64,000 bases of DNA from Serratia quinivorans (lineage in GTDB: Bacteria; Pseudomonadota; Gammaproteobacteria; Enterobacterales; Enterobacteriaceae). The notes beneath the pieces were generated by a model, which saw only the letters and a list, made by a program, of their open reading frames with translations, ran no database searches and had not been told where the DNA came from. Position numbers and translations under genes: made by a program. The stretch lies in the NCBI RefSeq assembly GCF_946227985.1, contig NZ_CAMKGL010000001.1:1550001-1614000 (forward strand). Reading direction: 5' to 3'. Shown here piece after piece: positions 58,224 through 64,000 of the stretch (position 1 is its first letter; each line of letters opens with the position of its first letter).

Positions 58224-59315
58224 ATGGGGCGTGTTTTAACACTTAATGATGTGGAGGCCGCGGTAAAAGGCGGTTCGGTATTTGCCTGCGGCGGGGGCGG
58301 TTGGGTAGCCCACGGCCTGGAGCTGGGACAATTGGCGGTCACCATCGGCCGCCCGGAGCTGGTCAGCCTCGACGAATTGGCCGATGACGCCTGGGTAGCC
58401 ACCGCGGCGGCGATTGGTGCCCCCGGCGGTTTGACCGACTGGCAGATGCTCGGCGTCGACTACGTCAAGGCGGTGCAACTGGTGCAGCAACAGCTGGGCG
58501 CCCCAATAGCCGGGCTGATGATCGGCCAGAACGGTATGTCCAGCACCCTCAACGGCTGGCTGCCTGCCGCCGTGCTCGGTTGTAAGGTGATTGATGCGGT
58601 CGGCGATCTGCGCGCCCATCCGACCGGCGATATGGGCTCCATCGGCCTGGCCTCCAGCCCGCAGCCGATGATCCAGGCCGCCGTCGGCGGCAACCGAGCC
58701 AATAATGCCTATATCGAGCTGGTGGTGAAAGGCGCCACGGCCAAAGTGTCACCGGTGCTGCGCAAGGCGGCCGACATGTCCGGCGGCTTTATCGCCAGTT
58801 GCCGCAACCCGATCCCGGCCGCTTATGTGCGCCAACACGCGGCTCTGGGGGGCATCAGCCAGGCGATCTCATTGGGCGAAAGTATTCTGGCCGCGCGGGG
58901 CAACGGCGTGGTTGATGCCATCTGCCGTCATACCGGTGGCCAGATTATTGGCAGTGGCGTAGTCACAACCAACAGCCTGCGTTATACCGAGGAGGCGTTT
59001 GACGTCGGCATCGTGACCCTCGGTCGGGGTAATGACCTGCGTCGTATCCACATCATGAACGAACACATGGCGGTAGAAGATGCGCACGGTGAGCGTATCG
59101 CCAGCTACCCGGACGTGATCACCACGCTCGACAGCGCCGGTAACCCAATCAGCGCCGGGCAATTGAAGCCAGGCCTGGAAGTGATGATTTTCCATATGCA
59201 TCACTCTCAGTTCCCCCTCTCGTCGTCGGTCACCGATCCGGCAGTCTATCCCCCGGTGGAGAAAACCCTGGGTATCGATTTGCGCAGTTACCTGCCAGCA
59301 GGAGATGCCGCATGA
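58224..59315 (+). CDS. DUF917 family protein, likely thiohydantoin desulfhydrase
   Basis: 363 residues of the DUF917 (S-methyl-thiohydantoin desulfurase-like) family: the glycine-rich ACGGGGWVAHG motif (Cys22) near the N-terminus and a DPAVYPPVEKTLGIDLRSY end. In the known ergothioneine route a desulfhydrase removes sulfur from 3-(5-oxo-2-thioxoimidazolidin-4-yl)propionate, giving the hydantoin, and this domain family fits that step. AGGAG lies nine bases before ATG 58224. Overlaps the urocanase-like gene by four bases. Function is inference from family and context. Confidence 0.78.
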   Translation: MGRVLTLNDVEAAVKGGSVFACGGGGWVAHGLELGQLAVTIGRPELVSLDELADDAWVATAAAIGAPGGLTDWQMLGVDYVKAVQLVQQQLGAPIAGLMIGQNGMSSTLNGWLPAAVLGCKVIDAVGDLRAHPTGDMGSIGLASSPQPMIQAAVGGNRANNAYIELVVKGATAKVSPVLRKAADMSGGFIASCRNPIPAAYVRQHAALGGISQAISLGESILAARGNGVVDAICRHTGGQIIGSGVVTTNSLRYTEEAFDVGIVTLGRGNDLRRIHIMNEHMAVEDAHGERIASYPDVITTLDSAGNPISAGQLKPGLEVMIFHMHHSQFPLSSSVTDPAVYPPVEKTLGIDLRSYLPAGDAA

Positions 59316-60964
59316 AAAAAACCTTTGAGGTGACCTCTGGCAACACGCTGCGCTGCCTTGGCTGGCGCCAAGAGGCGCTGCTGCGCCTGCTGGAAAACGT
59401 GCTGGCGGTCGGTGAAAATCCGGATGATCTGGTGGTGTACGCCGCGTTGGGCCGTGCAGCGCGCGACTGGCCGTCACACGATGCCATCGTTCACGCGTTA
59501 AAAACCATGCGTGAAGACCAGACCCTGCTGGTGCAGTCCGGCAAGCCGATTGGCCTGCTGCAAACCCACGCCAACGCCCCGCTGGTGATCATGGCCAACT
59601 GCAATATGGTCGGCCATTGGGCGAAGGCGGAAAACTTCTACCGCTGGGAAAAAGAGAACCTGATCTGCTGGGGCGGTCTGACCGCCGGAGACTGGCAATA
59701 TATCGGTTCACAGGGGGTGATCCAGGGCACTTATGAAATCTTCTCGCGCATTGCCGAACGGTATTTCGACAACGAACTGCGCGGGCGTTTTATTCTTACC
59801 GCCGGTCTGGGTGGTATGGGTGGCGCTCAGCCGCTGGCAGGCACCCTGGCCAACGCGGCAATTCTGACCATCGAGGTCAATCAGGCCAGCATCGACAAAC
59901 GGCTGAAAAACGGATTTTTGCAGCACCAGGCGGCCAATCTCGACCAGGCACTGATGATGATAGCCGGCGCGCAACAGCGTAAAGAAGCCCTTTCGGTCGC
60001 GTTGCTGGGTAACGCCGCCGAAGTCTACCCGGCCATCCTGGCGCGCGGCGTGATCCCGGACATCGTGACCGACCAGACCGCGGCGCATGACCTGGTGTAC
60101 GGCTATGTCCCCGCCGGTTACAGCCCGGAACAGGTGGCCAAACAGCGCGAGGAAGATATCCATGCGCTGATGGACGCCAGCCGTCGCTCCATCGTTCAGC
60201 ATGTACAGGCGATGATCGGCTTTATGGACCACGGGGCAGTGGTGTTCGACAACGGCAATCTGATCCGCACCCACGCCCATCAGGGTAGCGTTGAGCGCGC
60301 CTTCGAGATCCCGATTTTCACCGAAGCCTTTCTGCGGCCGCTGTTCTGCCGCGCCATCGGCCCGTTCCGCTGGATCGCCCTGTCCAACAACAGCAACGAT
60401 ATTGGCGTCATCGATGACTACTTGCTCGAGCGCTTTGCCGACAACCGTATCGTCAGCAACTGGATCACCCTGGCGCGTCAGCATGTGCCCTTTGAAGGCT
60501 TACCGGCGCGCATCGCCTGGCTCGGCCACGGTGAACGCACCGAGCTGGCGCTGGAAGTCAACCGCATGGTGGCGGACGGCCGCCTGTCCGGCCCGATAGC
60601 CTTTACCCGCGATCACCTCGACGCCGGGGCGATGACCCACCCGAATATCATGACCGAAAAAATGAAAGACGGCTCCGATGCGATCGCCGACTGGCCGCTG
60701 CTCAACGCGCTGGTCAACTGCGCCTCAATGGCCGACCTGGTGGCGATCCACTCCGGCGGCGGCGGTTACAGCGGCTATATGACCAGCTCCGGCGTCACGA
60801 CCATCGCCGATGGCAGTGACGCTGCAGCACAACGTCTGCAACTGTCGATGACCAATGACACCACCACCGGCGTGATGCGTTACGCCGATGCCGGTTATCA
60901 GGAATCACTGGATGAGATCGCTGACAAATCCTTGCCGTATATCTCACTGCCCCGCGGAGAATAA
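59312..60964 (+). CDS. Urocanase homologue, likely thiourocanate hydratase
   Basis: 550-residue HutU-family protein. The NAD-binding GLGGMGGAQPLA (165-176), VTDQTAAHD, YVPAGYS and RDHLDAGA segments are kept, and Cys346 in PLFCRAIGPFRW matches the urocanase active-site Cys. Several strongly conserved urocanase residues differ: CEG is CRA, SGDPEDI is SNNSNDI, DSGS is DAGA and HHGGG is HSGGG. These changes around the substrate pocket, with the neighbours, suggest a related substrate, most simply thiourocanate (2-thio-urocanate). Urocanate itself remains possible, but no hutH/hutI/hutG of normal type lies here. Confidence 0.82.
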   Translation: MKKTFEVTSGNTLRCLGWRQEALLRLLENVLAVGENPDDLVVYAALGRAARDWPSHDAIVHALKTMREDQTLLVQSGKPIGLLQTHANAPLVIMANCNMVGHWAKAENFYRWEKENLICWGGLTAGDWQYIGSQGVIQGTYEIFSRIAERYFDNELRGRFILTAGLGGMGGAQPLAGTLANAAILTIEVNQASIDKRLKNGFLQHQAANLDQALMMIAGAQQRKEALSVALLGNAAEVYPAILARGVIPDIVTDQTAAHDLVYGYVPAGYSPEQVAKQREEDIHALMDASRRSIVQHVQAMIGFMDHGAVVFDNGNLIRTHAHQGSVERAFEIPIFTEAFLRPLFCRAIGPFRWIALSNNSNDIGVIDDYLLERFADNRIVSNWITLARQHVPFEGLPARIAWLGHGERTELALEVNRMVADGRLSGPIAFTRDHLDAGAMTHPNIMTEKMKDGSDAIADWPLLNALVNCASMADLVAIHSGGGGYSGYMTSSGVTTIADGSDAAAQRLQLSMTNDTTTGVMRYADAGYQESLDEIADKSLPYISLPRGE

Positions 60965-60966
60965 TA

Positions 60967-62307
60967 ATGATCAATAAAAGCACGCTTCCGCCCATCGCCC
61001 CCCTGCTGGTCGCCGATGCCGCCACACCGCGTAAAAACAGCGGCCGCAAGGCGATTGCCGCAGCCTCCATCGGCAACGCGCTGGAATGGTATGACTTCTC
61101 GGTGTACGCCTTCTTCGCGGTGTATATCGCGCAGAACTTCTTCCATCAGAACGATGCGGGCACCCAGCTGTTTGAAGCCTTCCTGGCCTTCGGTCTCAGT
61201 TTTGTTATTCGTCCGCTTGGCGCATTGGTGATCGGCGCTTACGGTGACCGGGTCGGCCGCAAGGCGGCTCTGACGTTGACCATCATGACCATGGCAGTCG
61301 GCACTGCAATCATTGCCTTTGCACCGCCGTACAGTGCCATCGGCATCGGTGCGCCGCTGCTGATCCTGTGTGGCCGGGTGTTGCAGGGCTTTTCCGCCGG
61401 TGGCGAAGTGGGCGGCGCGGCCGCATTTTTGATCGAGCACGCCCCCGCCCATCAAAAAGGCCAATACGCTTCATGGCTGCAGGCCAGCATGGGGATATCC
61501 AATATCCTCGGCGCGCTGGTGGCAACCGCGGTTACGCTGACGCTCAGCCACGAACAAATCGGTGACTGGGGCTGGCGTATTCCGTTCATCATCGGCCTGT
61601 CGATCGCACCGATTGGCCTGTGGATGCGGAAAACGCTGGAAGAAACGCCGCTGTTTGCCGAAGAGCAGGCGCGCCAGCAGCGGGAACCCCGCGTGCCGGA
61701 AATGCCGCTGCGCTTGCTGTTCCGTACCCATCGCCGCGCGGTGCTGCTCGGTACCGGGCTGTCGATTCTGTGGGCGGTAAGCATCTATGCACTGATCATC
61801 TATATGCCGATTTATGTTCAGCGAGTGATGCACTTTGAAAGCCACCAGGCGTTTCTGGCGGCGCTGATCGGCAACTGCTTTATGGTGGTGTGCTGCGTGG
61901 CGGCCGGGGCCTGGTCTGACCGTATTGGCACCCTGAAAATCCTGCAGGTCGGGGCACTGCTGTTACTGGTGGCCAGCTACCCGCTGTTGTTGTTGCTCGA
62001 TGCCTACCACACCACCGCAATGCTGATCCTGGTGCAGACACTGTTTTGCATCCTGGTGTCACTGTTCGTCGGCGTGGCACCGGCGGCACTGTCCGATCTG
62101 TTCCCTACCCAGGTGCGGGCCAGCGGCATGTCGGTGTCCTACAACCTGGCGGTGACGGTGTTCGGCGGCTTTGCCCCGGCGATCCTCACCTGGCTGACCC
62201 AGAATACCGGCACCCGTTTTGCCCCTGCCTGGTACGTGATGATCGCCAGCCTGCTGGCCTTGGTCACCCTGTATTTGATCGCCCGTCACCCGGTGCGGCA
62301 GCCCTGA
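60967..62307 (+). CDS. MHS family (metabolite:H+ symporter) MFS transporter
   Basis: 446 residues, 12 helices, with the MHS signature IGNALEWYDFSVYAFFAVYIA in helix 1 and the GDRVGRKAAL loop. Relatives are KgtP, ProP, ShiA and CitA, which import carboxylates and betaines. Two bases separate it from the urocanase-like gene. It probably brings ergothioneine (a betaine) or, if the lyase is periplasmic, its product thiourocanate into the cytoplasm. Substrate inferred. Confidence 0.88.
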   Translation: MINKSTLPPIAPLLVADAATPRKNSGRKAIAAASIGNALEWYDFSVYAFFAVYIAQNFFHQNDAGTQLFEAFLAFGLSFVIRPLGALVIGAYGDRVGRKAALTLTIMTMAVGTAIIAFAPPYSAIGIGAPLLILCGRVLQGFSAGGEVGGAAAFLIEHAPAHQKGQYASWLQASMGISNILGALVATAVTLTLSHEQIGDWGWRIPFIIGLSIAPIGLWMRKTLEETPLFAEEQARQQREPRVPEMPLRLLFRTHRRAVLLGTGLSILWAVSIYALIIYMPIYVQRVMHFESHQAFLAALIGNCFMVVCCVAAGAWSDRIGTLKILQVGALLLLVASYPLLLLLDAYHTTAMLILVQTLFCILVSLFVGVAPAALSDLFPTQVRASGMSVSYNLAVTVFGGFAPAILTWLTQNTGTRFAPAWYVMIASLLALVTLYLIARHPVRQP

Positions 62308-62358
62308 ACACAACACAATAACGACATCATAATAATCAATAAAAAGGGTTCACTTATC

Positions 62359-64000
62359 ATGCCAGGAAAACTCGCCTTATCGCTGCTGGCCGCGCTGACG
62401 CTCGGTTACAGCCAGCTTGGATTGGCCACCGTCACGCTCGACGGCCACTCCATTACCCCGCAGATGATCGCCAACGTCGCCGATGGCGAAGCGGTGGCCG
62501 TCGCCCCTGCCGCCATCAAGCGCGTGACATTGTCACATAAGGTGCTGATCGAGGCGGCACAGAACGGTTTGAAAATTTATGGACTGACGGTCGGCGTCGG
62601 GTTGAACAAGGATCGGCCCATGGTCGACGTGCATGGCAAGCTGACGCAGGAAGTGATCGACGCATCGAAAAAATTTAACGTCGGTCTGCTGCATGCCCAT
62701 TCCGGCGGCATCGGTGAACCCATGAGCATCCGCGTGGCACGGGCCACCCTGGTCACCCGGCTTAATGGTCTGCTAAACGGGGGCGGGGGCGTTCAACCGG
62801 CGATTGTCGACACCTATGTCGCCTTTCTCAACAAAGGGATTACCCCGGTGATCCCGGCGGACGGTTCGGTGGGTGAAGGCGATATCACGGTGATCAGCCA
62901 CATCGGGCTGGCGATGCTCGGCGAGGGCGAGGTCTATTATCAGGGCAGCAAAGTGGCCGCCAGTGCGGCGCTGCAGAGCAGCCAAACGCCGGCTATTACG
63001 CCCTATGCCAAGGACGCACTGGCGATCCTCAGTTCCAATGCCTATTCCGCCGCCAGTGGCGCACTGGCGCTGGATTCACTGGCCCATCTGATGCAGGTCA
63101 ATACCCTGACCTATGCCCTGAGTTTGCAGGCGCTAAACGGCAACGTATCGCCGTTTCTGGCCAATACCCTGGCGCTACGTCCCTATCCGGAAGTGGCGGC
63201 GATGGGCAAAAACCTGCGTGAACTGTTGGCCGGTTCCAGCCTGTGGCAGCACGACGACAGCCGCCCGCTGCAGGATCCGCTCAGCTTCCGCTCCGGCGTC
63301 TATCTGCTGGCGGAACTTCAGCGTAGCTACCGGCAGGCCTACGATCAATTACTGGTGCAGTTAAACAGTTCCGACGACAACCCGGGGGTGGCGCTGAACG
63401 TCACGGCACCGTCACAGCGTCCGCAGGAGGCGGTCGGCTACGTGAGTGAAGGCAACCTGCAGGGCGCAGTGCTGCCAAGCGCTAACTTTGAGCCACTGCC
63501 GTGGGTGCTGGCCTTCGAACAGTTGGGACTGGCACTGGCGCACAACTCGCTGGCCAGCGCCCAACAGGTGGTCAAACTGAATAACCCGGCGTTTACCGGC
63601 CTGAGCCGCTTCCTTGGCACCGCACGCACCGTGCATGCCTTTGGCGCGATGGAAAAGCCGGTGATGATGCTGGCAATGCGCAATAAAGAGCTGGCGATGC
63701 CGGTGTCGCTCGATTACTTCCCGGTGGCCGGCGATATCGAAGACATTGCCACTAACGCCCCGTCGGTGGTTGAGCGCGTTCAACAGCAGGTGGATAACGC
63801 CTATCAACTGCTGGGGATCCTGCTGGTGCACGACGCCCAGGCGGTGAGCCTGCGCCAGCAGCGGCACAACGGTTTTACGCTCTCCGCGCCGACAGCGGCA
63901 CTTTACACGGCGCTACGCCAACGGGTGCCGTTTATCGAAATCGATCGCCCACTGGCACCCGACTTCGCCGCCGCAGAGCAGGTGCTGCGCCAATACGGCA
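62359..64000 (+). CDS. Histidine-ammonia-lyase homologue lacking the MIO triad, with signal peptide (ergothionase-like; 3' end cut by window)
   Basis: At least 547 residues, open to the window edge. HAL/PAL-family landmarks are present: YGLTVGVGLNKDR (active-site Tyr loop), GSVGEGDITVISH at 169-181, and NSSDDNPGV with FSSN-like segments later. In true HAL the second motif is GSVGASGDL, whose Ala-Ser-Gly makes the MIO cofactor; here one residue is lost and the triad is gone. Ergothionases are known MIO-free members of this fold that eliminate trimethylamine from ergothioneine. The first 23 residues form a signal peptide (MPGKLALSLLAALTLGYSQL, then GLA), so the enzyme is probably periplasmic. 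It is 51 bases after the transporter gene. Confidence 0.8.
   Translation, partial: MPGKLALSLLAALTLGYSQLGLATVTLDGHSITPQMIANVADGEAVAVAPAAIKRVTLSHKVLIEAAQNGLKIYGLTVGVGLNKDRPMVDVHGKLTQEVIDASKKFNVGLLHAHSGGIGEPMSIRVARATLVTRLNGLLNGGGGVQPAIVDTYVAFLNKGITPVIPADGSVGEGDITVISHIGLAMLGEGEVYYQGSKVAASAALQSSQTPAITPYAKDALAILSSNAYSAASGALALDSLAHLMQVNTLTYALSLQALNGNVSPFLANTLALRPYPEVAAMGKNLRELLAGSSLWQHDDSRPLQDPLSFRSGVYLLAELQRSYRQAYDQLLVQLNSSDDNPGVALNVTAPSQRPQEAVGYVSEGNLQGAVLPSANFEPLPWVLAFEQLGLALAHNSLASAQQVVKLNNPAFTGLSRFLGTARTVHAFGAMEKPVMMLAMRNKELAMPVSLDYFPVAGDIEDIATNAPSVVERVQQQVDNAYQLLGILLVHDAQAVSLRQQRHNGFTLSAPTAALYTALRQRVPFIEIDRPLAPDFAAAEQVLRQYG

Overview
The window is enterobacterial chromosome. It most likely comes from Serratia (Yersiniaceae) of the liquefaciens/proteamaculans/plymuthica type. 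This rests on near-E. coli gene order over long stretches (pheT-pheS-pheM-rplT-rpmI-infC-thrS; yniA-yniB-hxpB-ydjM-tcyP; kdgR/yebQ-htpX; prc-proQ-msrC-letA-letB-rsmF-yebV). Between these blocks sit genes typical of Serratia: a serralysin-type metalloprotease, a membrane gluconate dehydrogenase, SitABCD and a spore-coat-U (Csu-type) pilus. The assignment is inference; no 16S or other marker lies here.

Layout. 1-6036 (minus): translation operon with thrS, infC (AUU start), rpmI, rplT, the pheM leader and attenuator, pheS and pheT (truncated by the window edge). 6259-10807: an unknown membrane protein, a small membrane ORF, MarC, an orphan Fur-box-linked siderophore-type binding protein and an amino-acid permease. 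11068-14908: three-subunit gluconate 2-dehydrogenase. 15219-16293: lytic transglycosylase EmtA diverging from a GhoS-like protein with no toxin beside it. 16384-19976: Fur-box-linked sitABCD. 20014-25348: acetyltransferase, yniA, yniB, an HdeD-like/papain-like fusion, hxpB and ydjM with a LexA box. 25534-40079: tcyP, kdgR/yebQ, htpX, prc-proQ, msrC, letAB and rsmF. 40357-46195: a complete six-gene Csu-type archaic chaperone-usher pilus lying between rsmF and yebV, which are neighbours in E. coli. 46627-48795: a C39-like peptidase and ASCH pair, three tandem tiny membrane ORFs and two more small ORFs. 48945-50375: serralysin-type protease. 50681-54134: 2HCT citrate/malate-type symporter divergent from pckA.

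The most interesting region is 54313-64000. Two divergent operons around a LysR regulator encode an M20 N-carbamoyl-amino-acid hydrolase, a hydantoinase-like amidohydrolase, a DUF917 protein, a diverged urocanase homologue, an MHS-type transporter and a histidine-ammonia-lyase homologue. The lyase has lost the Ala-Ser-Gly triad that forms the MIO cofactor and carries a signal peptide. This set matches, step for step, the known route ergothioneine -> thiourocanate -> thiohydantoin propionate -> hydantoin propionate -> N-carbamoylglutamate -> glutamate. I infer an ergothioneine (or closely related thio-imidazole) utilisation locus with the first step in the periplasm. An exact 18-bp sequence occurs in inverted orientation on the two sides of lysR, one copy facing each operon, and is a strong operator candidate.

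Limits: all homology calls come from reading translations against remembered family sequences; no search was run. No tRNA, rRNA, CRISPR array or insertion sequence was recognised.
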